NCBI RefSeq assembly: GCF_963678635.1
Contig: NC_087063.1
Span: 59,528,759-59,592,758, forward strand
Source of the DNA: Symsagittifera roscoffensis
Taxonomy: Eukaryota; Xenacoelomorpha; Acoela; Convolutidae
Reading direction: 5' to 3'
DNA: 64,000 bases
Of the stretch, positions 42,453 through 53,694 are shown in pieces (the stretch's first letter is position 1; each line of letters opens with the position of its first letter). Made by a program: the position numbers and the translations under genes. The notes below the pieces were generated by a model. That model did no database searches, was not told the origin of the DNA, and saw only the letters and a list, made by a program, of their open reading frames with translations.

Positions 42453-43661
42453 ATGAAAACTCGATCAAACAATTCACTGTCAGCTACGGTTCCCGCGGTA
42501 CCTGGGGCCCCCAACTCAGCCGCATTGGGGAGCAAAGCCAAGTCGGTCAATCATTCCAAATCTCAAATCAATCTAGCTACTTGGAACACACGCACACTCC
42601 TTCCACCGGAAAGCCTCGCACTAATGGCTTCAACGCTAAAATCACTGAATATTCAAGTGGCCTGCATCCAAGAAACCCGATTACAAGGATCCCCCTCCAT
42701 CAACATCAACGATGTTGCAGACACTCCCTCCTATAAATTTTATTGCTCCGGAAACGATGACAAGCAGGGGCTCCATGGTGTTGGTATAGCCGTTGAAACA
42801 AAACTAGCCAACCACATTATGGAGTGGAGACCAATGGGACCACGCCTATGCTACATCCGCATCCATGCCAAACCAGCCCCCCTCTCAATTATCTGTAGTT
42901 ATGCCCCAACTGAAGACAAAGCAAACGAAATCAAAGATGAGTTCTATGATGACCTCTCCAAGCTGACGGGCTTGGTCCCAAAAAAGGATCTGATGATCGT
43001 TGCAGGCGACTTCAACGCAAAAATTGGAAGTAGATGCAACTCCGAAGCAGCCAACATTGGAAAATTCACCGTTGGCGATCGCAACAGCAATGGTGATCGA
43101 CTCATCAGCTACGCAATGAACAACAACCTCGTCTTATCGAACACCACGTTTCAAAAATCGGTGCACAAACTCCCAACATGGATATCCAACGATGGAAGAA
43201 CGCAAAACCAGATTGACTTCATCCTGATATCCAGACGATGGAGATCTGGTATAGATGATGTCCGCACGGTGGGCCAAAAAAACTGCCTAATTCAGTCTGA
43301 CCACAAGATGCTCAAAGCCAAGCTGAAGGTCAAATTGAAGGTATACACAAAAGCCCCCAAATCTTTCCGACATGATGTCAACACACTTAGAAACCCAAAA
43401 GTCTCCGACGCCTTTCGCAAGGATCTAAACCGCACATTGGGTAGCCTGCAAAACGAAAGCGACGTCAATGGCTACTGGACGGGCATCAAAGACGCGCTGA
43501 CAAAATCAACGGAAAAGAACATTCCCAAAAAGAAGTCAATCCGGAACCCTTGGATCTCGCCAACGACCCTACAACTGGTGGAAAAACGAACCAGGGCCAG
43601 GACAGCAAAATCCAAAAAAAAACATTTCCAGGGACATCAAACGGTCGGTCAGGGTAGATAA
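42453..43661 (+). CDS. LINE ORF, endonuclease part
   Basis: The frame is open from 42207; the ATG at 42453 fits the start of the hydrophilic leader (MKTRSNNSLSATVP). The apurinic-type endonuclease motifs appear in order: INLATWNTRTLL, VACIQETRLQG, SIICSYAPTEDK, MIVAGDFNAKIG, TQNQIDFILIS and LIQSDHKMLKAK. These supply the catalytic Asn, Glu, Asp and His of APE-like LINE endonucleases, which nick the target. The frame ends at 43661, but coding continues in the next frame after a run of nine A residues, so this stop is caused by a one-base slip. Confidence 0.9.
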   Translation: MKTRSNNSLSATVPAVPGAPNSAALGSKAKSVNHSKSQINLATWNTRTLLPPESLALMASTLKSLNIQVACIQETRLQGSPSININDVADTPSYKFYCSGNDDKQGLHGVGIAVETKLANHIMEWRPMGPRLCYIRIHAKPAPLSIICSYAPTEDKANEIKDEFYDDLSKLTGLVPKKDLMIVAGDFNAKIGSRCNSEAANIGKFTVGDRNSNGDRLISYAMNNNLVLSNTTFQKSVHKLPTWISNDGRTQNQIDFILISRRWRSGIDDVRTVGQKNCLIQSDHKMLKAKLKVKLKVYTKAPKSFRHDVNTLRNPKVSDAFRKDLNRTLGSLQNESDVNGYWTGIKDALTKSTEKNIPKKKSIRNPWISPTTLQLVEKRTRARTAKSKKKHFQGHQTVGQGR

Positions 43662-45435
43662 AAAGAACTTCTACGAGACCATCGCTGATGATCTCATTGC
43701 GGCAGATGTAAACGGAAACTCGAGAAGAATACACAATGCTGTAAGGAAACTAACCGGAACAAAAGCCCCAAACATCGATACAGTGAAAGACAAGAATGGA
43801 AAACTTATCACTGATACAAATGACAAAATTAAACAATGGGCCAACCATTTCGAACAACTACTAAACCGGCCAACAAAAAATCTAGCGACCCCTCAAATTC
43901 GCAGCCAAGCCCTCTCACAAATCAACACTGATACACCCAGTTTGGACGAAATCTCGCTCGCAATAAGAAAATTGAAGACAAACAAAGCAGCAGGAAATGA
44001 TAATATCCCCCCGGAACTTTTTATTCATGGCCAACATGAACTTCTTCCCCACTTGCAACGCCTTCTCTCACTTATTTGGAAAGAGGAGAAGATTCCAAAT
44101 GACTGGAAGACAGCAGTCATAGTCCCCATCCACAAAAAAGACGACAAAGCCAAATGCTCAAACTATCGTGGCATCTCACTCTTGAATATCGCTTTCAAGA
44201 TCTTAGAGGCGATCCTTAAAAACAGGCTCGAACCAGCCTATGATACAGTTGCTAGAGACAACCAGGCTGGCTTCAAAAAGAAGCGCGGATGTCGCGATCA
44301 AATATTTGCAATCAGACAAATAGTAGAACAAAGACACGAATACAATAGACAGACTGTTCTCGTATTTATTGACGTTAAAGCTGCGTTTGACAGCGTCAAC
44401 CGCGAGACAATCTGGTGCATCCTCGAGAGTCACGGCCTCCCATCCAAAATCCTCCAAATCCTAAGAGCCATGTACACAGAAACGTTTAGTACAGTCAGGG
44501 TTTACAACTCACTATCTAACCCATTTGCCATTGTCTCAGGGGTCAGACAAGGTTCGATACTTGCACCATTCTTGTTCAACCTTGTAATCGACTGGGCATT
44601 GCTCGAAGCAACGGAAAACCAACCCCTTGGCATCGCCCTTGACGATATGGTAATTACAGATCTAGACTTCGCTGATGATATCTGTTTACCTGAAGACAAT
44701 ATCAAAGACGCACAGACACTTCTTGATCTAGTCACTTGCGCCGCTGCAAAAGGCGGTCTTGAAATAAACACATCCAAAACGAAATTCTGCTCTGCTTATC
44801 CTGGAGACCAAATGACCTGCAATGACGCCCCCATCGATAGGGTGAATACTTTCACTTATCTAGGCAGCAACCTGCAACTCGATGGTGACGTGTCACACGA
44901 AATCCAGATCCGCCTCGGAAAAGCAACAGGACGCTTCAAACAATTAGACAAGCTCTGGAAACAAAGATCAGTCCCGACCAGAATCAAATCGAAAGTATAC
45001 AAAGCATGTGTCGAAAGCGTGCTCCTGTACGGATGTGAATCCTGGCCAGTCAAGGCATCCGATACTCAACGCCTCGACTCCTTCAACTGCAGATGCCTGA
45101 GAAACCTTGGTGCTCCGACAGACACCATGAGTTCCACCGTACAACAAAGACGCCTCAAATGGCTAGGGCACACCCTACGCATGGAACCCAACATGATACC
45201 CAACGCATGCCTGGAATTTGAGAAAGCCGACAACTGGAAGAGACCCCCCGGTGGAGTAAAGAACTCGTGGAGACGGTTAGTGAAGAAGGAACTCCGCCCA
45301 TTCTTGAAACCCCAAAAAATGACCCACAAGAACTGGGAGGCAAGCTGGTTCGATTTGGCCAGAGATACTGCACTGAACAGGCCGCAGTGGAAAGCAATTG
45401 TGAGAGATATACATATGGCGGGCAATGGGCAGTAA
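43624..45435 (+). CDS. LINE ORF, reverse transcriptase part
   Basis: Open from about 43624; the first ATG in frame is 43783. RT blocks: DWKTAVIVPIHKKDDKAKCS, NYRGISLLNIAFKI, FIDVKAAFDSVNRETIW (motif A), SGVRQGSILAPFLFNLVIDW (motif B) and LDFADDICL (motif C). They are followed by the thumb (TFTYLGSNLQLDG) and a C-terminal region with VLLYGCESWPV and RRLKWLGHTLRM. It primes reverse transcription at the nicked target. Apart from the upstream A-run break the frame is complete to the stop at 45433-45435, suggesting a recent insertion. Confidence 0.92.
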   Translation: MSRDIKRSVRVDKKNFYETIADDLIAADVNGNSRRIHNAVRKLTGTKAPNIDTVKDKNGKLITDTNDKIKQWANHFEQLLNRPTKNLATPQIRSQALSQINTDTPSLDEISLAIRKLKTNKAAGNDNIPPELFIHGQHELLPHLQRLLSLIWKEEKIPNDWKTAVIVPIHKKDDKAKCSNYRGISLLNIAFKILEAILKNRLEPAYDTVARDNQAGFKKKRGCRDQIFAIRQIVEQRHEYNRQTVLVFIDVKAAFDSVNRETIWCILESHGLPSKILQILRAMYTETFSTVRVYNSLSNPFAIVSGVRQGSILAPFLFNLVIDWALLEATENQPLGIALDDMVITDLDFADDICLPEDNIKDAQTLLDLVTCAAAKGGLEINTSKTKFCSAYPGDQMTCNDAPIDRVNTFTYLGSNLQLDGDVSHEIQIRLGKATGRFKQLDKLWKQRSVPTRIKSKVYKACVESVLLYGCESWPVKASDTQRLDSFNCRCLRNLGAPTDTMSSTVQQRRLKWLGHTLRMEPNMIPNACLEFEKADNWKRPPGGVKNSWRRLVKKELRPFLKPQKMTHKNWEASWFDLARDTALNRPQWKAIVRDIHMAGNGQ

Positions 45436-45480
45436 TGCTCGAAAACGCCCTACGAAGACTTGCAGAGCTGTTTTTTTGCT

Positions 45481-46390
45481 TGTATTTGCGAATTGAAGTT
45501 TAACTTTTGTGTAGATATAATTTGGTATACATGTTTTGAATGCTTCATGGGTTCTGTCTACATAACTGTCGATTTCGTTACACTCGTAGTTGTCGACCTG
45601 TTTTTTTTTCCATTTTTTGTAAGCGTTGCAGTCAGCAACTTTTCCTCGTCATCTGTACGAACTCCCATTTCAGTTTTTTTTTCGTTTCTTTTTTCTTTTT
45701 ATTCGACTTGAAAGATTTCGACACTTATTATATCTCCCAAAAAATGAAATCTACTTCTAGTTTTAAAAATGGATTTTGTTTTTCCGATTTGCCAGCAGAA
45801 AAAAAAATTACCCGATGATCCAGTTTTTTTTTTTCAAATTGAATTTGTTTTGTCAAAAAAGTCAATAATAAATTTTTCTAGAAATTCAAAGAGTTTTAAG
45901 GCCATCTCTTTTTTCTTTGAAGTTCTGAGGTTGAGATTTTTCAAACAAAAAACAAATTAGTATGTTTGTTCTGTTTACTTGCATTTGTTGACTCTGTTTT
46001 CGAACTGTCTGTTGGCTATATTTTAACATTCAATTGCCTTGCTTCGCATGTTGTCATTAAAATCAGTTTTATTTAAGAAAAAATTAAGAAGGTATGAAAA
46101 TTTTGGTAGATATTTTTTTGGCTTTTTCAATTTCGCCTCTTGTTAGTTTTTTTTCTAATTTTTTGATTGGATGAGAGTTTGCACGTCTTCAAATAATTAT
46201 TTTGACCTAACAAGTTGTATCGAGAAGAAACTGTTTCTATCTGATTTCTTTTCTGCTTCTACGCGTTTTTTATTTGAAAAAGCATCAAAGCTCAAAAAGT
46301 ATATTTAAATGCATGAAGTTTGTGGTTGGTCTTGTTAGTTACCCACTTGCTGGTTATTATGCAAAATCTAATATTTCGCTCATGTTTCAG
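45481..46390. other. Intron 4, 3' part
   Basis: T-rich sequence with a copy of the dispersed motif ending CTGTTGGCTATA (45985-46020). It ends at the acceptor of exon 5. Confidence 0.6.
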
Positions 46391-46438
46391 CCTCACTCTT
46401 CGGAAAAGATCGAACTAAGCAACCGCTCAGTGAGAAGT
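46391..46438 (+). CDS. Ankyrin gene exon 5
   Basis: Acceptor CATGTTTCAG, donor GTAAGT. 16 codons, PHSSEKIELSNRSVRS, phase 0 on both sides. Confidence 0.72.
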
Positions 46439-46514
46439 GTAAGTTGTTTTGTGTTTATGAATTAGAAATGGTTTGTGGGAAACAAATAGTAGGTTGGCGT
46501 ATTCATTGTTTCAG

Positions 46515-46566
46515 GCGCAAATTGATAAAACAGAGCGTTCATATAAGCCCAGTTGGGGAAATGACT
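46515..46566 (+). CDS. Ankyrin gene exon 6
   Basis: Acceptor ATTGTTTCAG, donor GTAAGT. 52 nt reading AQIDKTERSYKPSWGND plus one base; phase 1 matches exon 7. Confidence 0.75.
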
Positions 46567-46657
46567 GTAAGTAGATATGTCTGGATTGAAAGTAAAAGTA
46601 TTTTCTGACGTTTGTTACGCTTCATCAAAATTGTTAAACTTGGGGTTTGTTTTTAGC

Positions 46658-46695
46658 CAGTCGTATGAAAGCCGTCTTTGGAGGAGCTGAATGAT
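46658..46695 (+). CDS. Ankyrin gene exon 7 (terminal)
   Basis: Acceptor TGTTTTTAG. The 38 nt read SRMKAVFGGAE after the split codon and end in TGA at 46693-46695. Confidence 0.72.
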
Positions 46696-46813
46696 AACGA
46701 CGAAAATAGAGAAACATGAATATTTCACATTTTCTCTGTTCGGATGTGCAATCAAGTTAAGACTTAAAGCATCTGTTGTTATTAATGTGTATATGAATAT
46801 TGTACAAGATGTA

Positions 46814-46819
46814 AATAAA
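46814..46819 (+). terminator. Polyadenylation signal of the ankyrin gene
   Basis: AATAAA lies about 120 bp after the stop codon, with a T/G-rich stretch (TCTGTAGTTTTGCTTTT) about 35 bp further on. Confidence 0.6.
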
Positions 46820-47699
46820 AAATTTTATGGATGTAATTTAGAATGAAATTCTGTAGTTTTGCTTTTTAAGAGTCGATGAGCCTACCTCAAGGTCAATTTT
46901 GATTTTTAGCGCTTTGACTTACAATTTCTTTTATATTTAGTTTATTTCCTTTGTTGAAAGTAAGACAAACTCCACTATCAAACTGTGAAGTGTAAAAGGT
47001 CAAGAAAAACTTGATCGACTGATAGTTTAGGAAGTGGAATTTAATTTTCAGATTTTCTAGCGAGATAAAAACTTAACTTATTGATCCATTTTGCAAGCGT
47101 TATCAATCAAATCGGAATATAGCATTTTTTTCGGGTAAACAACCTTAACAGAATCATTTGGTATCATGCTGCATAATAAATTCTGGCAACCTTAGTGTGG
47201 AGTAATACGCGATGCGCCTGGAACGGCAAAGGTCCTGGAATCGAATCTTTTATTTTCAAACGCGAAATATTCAGTTTCAAATAAAAAGTCGGCTAATTAT
47301 TTGTCTGCTTATCTTATGTCGACTTAGTTGCCACATCTTGGAATCATTTTTTTGCTGCGCACATGTTTTGAATGATGCTTTTCGTGTTTGATCTACATCT
47401 AACTTTACTTTCTTTGACTTCGTATTTCCTTTTTGTTTCGCTTAAAAATTTTATTCGGCCCAAATTGTTTCGGCCTATTTTTAATCAGCCAAATGACCTA
47501 GTTTTGGGTCCTTTCAGGGGAAACATAATTTTCACGTTCACCTCCGACTTTTTAAGCTGGTTGCATTTTTTGGCTCTCGGTTTGTTGAAATTTCATTTGT
47601 TTTTCAATATTTTCGGCTTAATAGGTTTCGGCCTGTTTTACACCGGCTTAGTAGCCTCTCCTTGCCTCGTTTCATGCGCAAAAAAGTTCATGTGCCTGT

Positions 47700-47945
47700 G
47701 TGTGTTATGAAGGGAAAGTGGACGTGAAAGTTTAACATTTTTTTTGAATTTAAATAACCTTTCGGCCTGAAGATTTGCTCAGATATTTTTGGCTTTGTCA
47801 CCGTTTGGTTAATTTTGTTCCGATTCTGATTTTGCGTTCTGTTGTTTTGGCATGTTTTTTTTTTCACAATTATTTTCATTAATTTTGATACATGTAATTG
47901 TACCGCAAGTGGTGCGAAGCTCAGTTTCGCCTCTGGTACAAAAAA
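47700..47945 (+). repeat. Hairpin-bearing dispersed repeat, plus copy
   Basis: Contains TGTTGTTTTGGCATGTTTT and ends in a hairpin: GCAAGTGGTGCGAAGCTCAG then TTTCGCCTCTGGTAC, with GTACC/GGTAC and GCGAA/TTCGC stems. The reverse complement of 53695-53960 shows the same words in the same order. Confidence 0.7.
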
Positions 47946-48213
47946 GTATTGTTCTTAAAATTCAAAAAGAGCTTACACGCCTTATGTACATTTTTAAAAT
48001 TCAAAAATTGAATGAAAAAAACCATTCGATGTTAATCGCTTTTTCTTGGGTTCATTAAATTCCCTTTTCTACAACTATGTTGGCTATGTTGAATTTGAAA
48101 AAAATGGCAGTATTACATCTGAATAAAATAATTGTCAATCAACGAAGTGCAGTTCCTGTTTAAGGTTCAAGTTTGTTTGTTTTTCTGTCTGGCTTTTGTT
48201 CTTCTTAAGCTTT

Positions 48214-48400
48214 CGAAAATTTTGCTCTCCAATTACAAAAATTCAATAGACGTTAATAAACTGAATGACCCTTAGTTTTTAAAGTTGATATATTTTAGCG
48301 CAAAAAATCAAAAAGGCTCTCAAATATATAGTTCTTGTTTTTTTTTCTCAGGAAAAAGTTTAAAAATTTGATCACACTCAAAAGTATTTTTTGTGGTTCG
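48214..48400. repeat. Direct repeat, copy A (partner 48769-48950)
   Basis: Both copies start CGAAAATTTTGCTCTCCAAT, contain AAATATATAGTTCTTG, and end TTTTGTGGTTCG. They are about 80% alike by eye and 555 bp apart. Confidence 0.85.
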
Positions 48401-48768
48401 TTTTATTTTGAAGAACACGAAAACGTGAATGACTTAAATTTCAAAAAGTGGACTTCCTTGTTCTGAATTCGAAGAGAAAAAGTAAATTGTCTATCTTTCT
48501 TTTTTTCCAAATTGGATAACTTCAAAAAATAGATGATAAACGATATTTGATATTCAAAAAGATTGCAGGTGATAATTTTTTTTCAAAAATTGAGAAATGC
48601 TCAATTATAACTTGTCTAACTGTCCGTAGGCTATATTCAACTTTACTTTTGCTGCAGTTTTCTAAAACTTGGTTAATTTAAAATAAAAAACCAGCAACCA
48701 GCAATGACTAAAAAATCTGGAAACTCGAAGGGCGTAAAAATCATCTCTTTAGTACGGCGTTGATTTTA

Positions 48769-48950
48769 CGAAAATTTTGCTCTCCAATTACAAAAATTCA
48801 AAAGACTTACGTAAACTGAATAACCCTAAATTTTTAAAATTGACGTTTTCAGCGTAAAAAAGCGAAGTTAATCTCAAATATATAGTTCTTGGTTTTTCTT
48901 TGTAAAATGTCTTAAAATTTAATCACACTCAAAATTAATTTTGTGGTTCG
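48769..48950. repeat. Direct repeat, copy B (partner 48214-48400)
   Basis: See copy A: the same order of words with small indels. Not tandem, as 370 bp lie between the copies. Confidence 0.85.
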
Positions 48951-51900
48951 GCATTGTTTTGATTTAAGTTCAATTCATTTCCCTTAAACATAAGAGTCAA
49001 ACTCCACTATCAAACAGCAAAAGTGTAAAGAACACAAAAATCGTGAACATTGTTTAAGTATACCAGACAGATTTTTACTGATCTATTTTTTTTGCTTAAA
49101 GTGTATGCTCAGGTTAAATTATTTTGGCTCAATTTATATCGGCTTAGTCATCTAGTGATACGTTTTTTAAAGAATGTAGAATTTCAAAAAACTTCTCCGG
49201 TTGCCAACGGGGACGTACAAACAACAGTGGCGTAAGTTTTTATGGACACATTTTGTTAAATTGATTTTTATTTGAAACAAACGTATTAAATTTTTGTAGA
49301 TGAAGTAATTTCAGTTCATTTTTACACAAGCTTATTATTACGAAGAAGTTTTTTTCTAACTTATATCGCAGATAAAAGTGTTCATTTGTTGGTACTATGG
49401 TATATTTCAATTTAATCAAGTCTAAGCCTATATAAGCTTAGGCTATTTAATAGCATATATTGTTGCTTTACTTTTGGCTAGTGTTAGATTTTGTATGAAA
49501 ATCAGGTATGAAATTTTATGAGATTTGTTCTTTTCTTTGGTGTTTTTTGCGACTCTTTGGAAAATTTTCGCCTTTTTGACGGTTTTGCTGCAGTTTTGTT
49601 TTTTTTCCAAAACTGCCGTACCGTTTTTCAAAAAATGGTACCACTGGAAAACTGGCTGCTCTTCTATATGCCTTCAAAAATTTCAAACGCAAGTTTTTGA
49701 CCTTTTGCTTTGAATTTTTTAATTTTCTCAAATATTGAAGGCACATATTTGACATAAAGATTTCAATTTAAAGAACAAATCATGAGTATCTCCCCCTTTT
49801 TATTTGGTTGTTCCCTAAATTCAGTAGAAAAAAGTTATGGCCTCAAGCAAGCCCGTTTTTTGTCATTTTGGTCAATTTTTAAAACTTTTTACTCAAAAAC
49901 TACCCTGCAAAATTAGAGATTAAGGGTTTAAAGGGAAGCAAAAAATCAATTATGTGAATCTTCCCTGCACAAACGGCTATGCCCTGCTTTTTGAAAAAAA
50001 ATATATGGCCTTCGAAAATGACCTATTTTTAAAATTTCGCCCGTTTTTTGGAAACTTTTTTTTTCTTCAAAAAGTAATCGGCTGATTCTGAGGTTGATAG
50101 TTCAATAAAACTAACATATCGCTCAAATGTTCCCTGCATTAACTGTTCCACCCTAATTTTCTGTTGAAATACAGATTTGGACTTCAAGAAAATTGATTTT
50201 TGATTTTTTTATAGAAATTTAGTCTTTACCCCTGAAAACAAATAGCTAAATCTGATATTGAAGGTTAGTAGTAAGATGGTTTATCGTCTGAGGCATACAT
50301 AACTGGCTCTTTTACCCAAAATTAGCAAAACTCATTTCTCGGCGCGTGGAAAAAGGAAATGTTTGAATCTGATTTTTTTCCGAGTGTCCAAAATAACATC
50401 GCCGATGAAACGAGCACAAAACAGTGCAGCAAAATATTGGTATTTATTTGGCTGAAATTTCGCTGCATCTAGAAAGGTCATGACGCGTCATTGTGCAAAT
50501 TGGAAAAAAAATAACCTGATTGGTCTAAGACCCATAATTTATGGAAATCATTTTGCGAAAAGGAATAAACAAAACAGTTGGCGTGTTTAATGGAAAAGTT
50601 AAATAGTATTAAAATTCTGCGTCCTCGAAAACAGTTTAAAACAAAATTCAACTTTATTCGGTTTGCAATTATCTTCAGACAAAAGAAGGTTCTAAGGACC
50701 CACAAAACCCTTAAAAATCAACACAGCCAGTCAATCTAGACTATAATTTTTTTCAAAACCAGTCTCAAACTTTCCAAAAGCAACAAAGTTTAACCCCATT
50801 AGTTTAAAAAAATTTCCTGAACCACCTAGGGGAGCGATAAATTCTCACATTCTGTGCAAAGCAGAAAATGGGTAAAAGAAAAGAAACTACCAACCGCAGC
50901 TTTAAACTTCTACAGATTTTGATAAGTAATTTTATCTTATTGAATTCTTACATTATGTTATATAGCTTGCTTGAGCAAAGAATACAAAAATGTAAAAACT
51001 AATTGACCAAGAAAATAGAGAGTAGTAGCCAGCCTAACTTTGACGGATTTTGGAATGAAAAGTTTCAGTTTCTTTTCATATTTGAAAGAGTGGGGCGGGG
51101 GGGGGGCGTTTAAAACTTAGTTGATCCATCATGAAATTTTTCCAATTGCAATACGGCGTTTGAGTTGCTAAATAATATCAAAATCTCCAATAACAATAAA
51201 TCTCCAATAACAAAAAGTCAATAATTGTTACTTTTAATGTGTTTTTTTTTTATTTTTGAGCTTTCTCGTGGAGTGAAAAAGCATCTATTGATCCAGTTCT
51301 CTCAAATCCAATTGTTCGTGTAATTACCCTTGCGATAAGCTAGGGCATTGCAGTCGGGTACTGGTCTTTTTTCCCAGTAAAAATCTTTGTTAACAGAACT
51401 GAGTTGACTGCTGACATGCTCAATTTCTTGAAAATTTAAACAAAAATACGATCATTTGGGTTGTAATTAGGGGATGTTAGTGTAAGGTAATATTTTTTTT
51501 TCAGCTGAATTTCTTTAAAAAAATTGTTCTTTTTTTGTATTTGTGGTATTCGTCGTAGATTCTGTCGGTTTATTTTCCGTTTCATAAAATAAAATTTGTT
51601 TTTATCTGGTCCGTGTTTGATGGAGCTACTTTCCAAAATGCCATAAGCATATATATTTTTTATTGAGTTAAAAATGTTTTACTATGTTTGAAAAGTTTGT
51701 GATTTGTATGTTTTTAATAAACTGTATCGGCTTATGTTGAAACAGCTAAGTCAAATTAAAATCCGTAGTTTCGAAGTGATATATTTTGTTATACTTTTAA
51801 AAAAGGCTCCTAAAACTTTTTCAAACTTTTAGCTCAATTTTTTTTATGAGAACAGTTTTTTCGGCTCAAACTTTTCTCTTCTTTATTCTGTTCTCTTTAC

Positions 51901-52007
51901 AAATCTTTTCTCTATTATTAAACCTTTAAGGTTTGGTGTTCATGTGTCAGCAGTACCTTGTTTTTTTGCTATTGTTTTATGTTCGATATTGTTCGTATGT
52001 TTAAGTT

Positions 52008-52106
52008 ATGCCGGCTAAGTTAATCATTTGCTGTTTAGCGTTTGCTGTAAACAGCGTTTTTGCAGTAAAAAATGCAACTGTTGTTCATTGTAATTTCAGG
52101 TGGGAT
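52008..52106 (+). other. Possible small exon with signal-peptide-like start (weak)
   Basis: The ATG at 52008 opens MPAKLIICCLAFAVNSVFAV, a good hydrophobic leader with a VFA cleavage-like end, then KNATVVHCNF and a donor-like GGTGGGA. The frame stays open to 52265. No downstream exon was identified and the area has CGGCTAAGTT repeat words, so chance is quite possible. Confidence 0.15.
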
Positions 52107-53694
52107 TATAACTTAATGGTGTTTTATAAAATCATATTTTTCCGGATCAACTTGTCTGTTCAAACATTTTTGTCTTTGTTTCCTATTAGGAAGTTTTGTT
52201 CCGATGATATTTTAACACACAAATGTCTGGCATGTTTGCCAGTATTGATTTCTTTTGAGACATAACTCCAGATCGAAAAGTTTTAAAATAATTTTTTCAG
52301 ATTTGAAATTATTTTCCAGATGTAAAATTTTGTTTTTCAATAGTTAATTCTGATCTGCTATCAGTGATTTGAACACATTTTTAGCTTTTATCAGTAATAT
52401 CGTCTTTTATAGCTTCTGCAAGGCTACCAGAGTGACGGAATTGTGCCTGGTAGTGTTTTTTTTCCAGAGAGGTTTCGATTTTTCAACTAGCAATTGTTGA
52501 GGTAATTGTTCTATATCAGCCGAAAAAATTTGCTGTTTTGAGCTCAAACAGAAATAGATATTTCACCTGTGATCTTTTTGCTGAATATTACAGTGGTTCA
52601 AAGTTTGTCAATTTGAAATTAACGCGCAATATAACTCGTGCTAATAACACTTAATTGTTAAAAATCGTTCCAAATAGAATTGAATCTTGATTTTTGGTCT
52701 TCGTAATATTTATGCGAAATATATAATTTTATACTTTATACTGCGTGATTTGGTGGTTTTTAAAAACTTAGAAAGTTCAGCTTTTTAAGTTTCCATACGG
52801 AACAAAGGGCTTACGCAACGTTGTCGAGGTTTCAAAAACGCTTAGAGTCATACTCTTTTGCTGTGAATTTAAAAGTGAGAATGTTTCGAAAATAGTCAGT
52901 TTGGTCTGTTTTCTGGTGTTCATTGACTCTTTTACACCTGTCTGTTGGCTATGCTTTCTCTTCAAAACATGAAAAAATGATTTTTTTTTGGAAAAAAGAA
53001 GGTTCATTTCTGCTTTCTATTGGACTTTGGCGGCTTTCGAATCTCTTTTGGTGTGTTTATTCATTAAGAATCAAGGAACATGGTAAAACTTTTTTATAGG
53101 TCTTGATGTTTTTTTTTCAGGAAAAAGTCTTAAAATAAAACGTATTTTGGCTCAAAGACAACTTTTCGTATTTAAATTTTTGTTTTCTTCCCCAGTTTAG
53201 TTCATTTCTTTTGTTGAGAGGATAGCTAACTTCACTATCAAAATGCAAAAAGCGTAAAGATCACAAAAAAAACTTCAATTTCGGGACTGGATTTTTATTT
53301 GATGAATTACTGGCGGAATAGAAAAAAAAACATACTGACTCTGTGTTCTCAATTTGAGTTAATTTTAATAGCAAAAACGCAACCATAGTTCGTTATTGAA
53401 ATTTCAAGAGCTTTGACGGCGTGTATTTTTTTCTTTGACATTCGAAAATTGATAATTTTTCAAACAAAAAGTCTGTCTTTTTTTAATGTTTTTTCCCTTT
53501 CGGATTTACTCAACCCAACTCTATGAACACGTTTTCTCAAAATGGCCTTTTTTTACCAAAAAAACTTGTGACCATCAACTTTTTAGGCCATCTTTTTGAA
53601 ATTCTGAGATTGTTTCAAAAAACAAGTCAATATGATTTTTCTGTTTACTGAGACCATTTTCAGCTCTTTCATCAAACTTTTTTAGCGAAACTTT

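Larger units (their letters stand above)
42240..45480 (+). mobile_element. RTE-like non-LTR retrotransposon (LINE), nearly intact
   Basis: An APE-type endonuclease and RT lie in one direction with a single frame break at an A-run (about 43613-43622). GC content is higher than in the flanks, which helps place the ends. The 5' end is placed by the change to GC-richer sequence near 42240-42330 and the 3' end by the return to T-rich sequence near 45480. No clear target duplication was found. The clade call (RTE-like) rests on ORF layout, the FADD box and the C-terminal RRLKWLGHTLRM motif; a related clade is possible. Confidence 0.85.
15731..46695 (+). other. Host gene: small ankyrin-repeat protein (exon-intron model)
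   Basis: Seven exons, each bounded by AG and GT with compatible phases, give a protein of about 190 residues: 15731-15841, 16009-16099, 16288-16358, 40841-41011, 46391-46438, 46515-46566, 46658-46695. A canonical 33-residue ankyrin repeat is split by intron 3: TRWTPLHAAVFQEHSK lies on exon 3 and VTMILLNGGADVSIKD on exon 4, followed by the start of the next repeat (GRTPLDFAS). The tail is Ser/Lys-rich. Ankyrin repeats mediate protein binding; the partner is unknown. Intron 3 (about 24.5 kb) and intron 4 (5.4 kb) are swollen by transposons. A polyadenylation signal follows at 46814. A further 5' exon may exist, because TTCTGTAG just before the ATG could be a splice acceptor. I do not recognise the family by name. 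Confidence 0.75.

Noticed and set aside
47372-47710. A 112-codon hydrophobic frame resembling a membrane protein
   Set aside because: T-rich codon composition alone produces Phe/Leu runs; the region matches the dispersed repeats and has no supporting splice or polyadenylation pattern.
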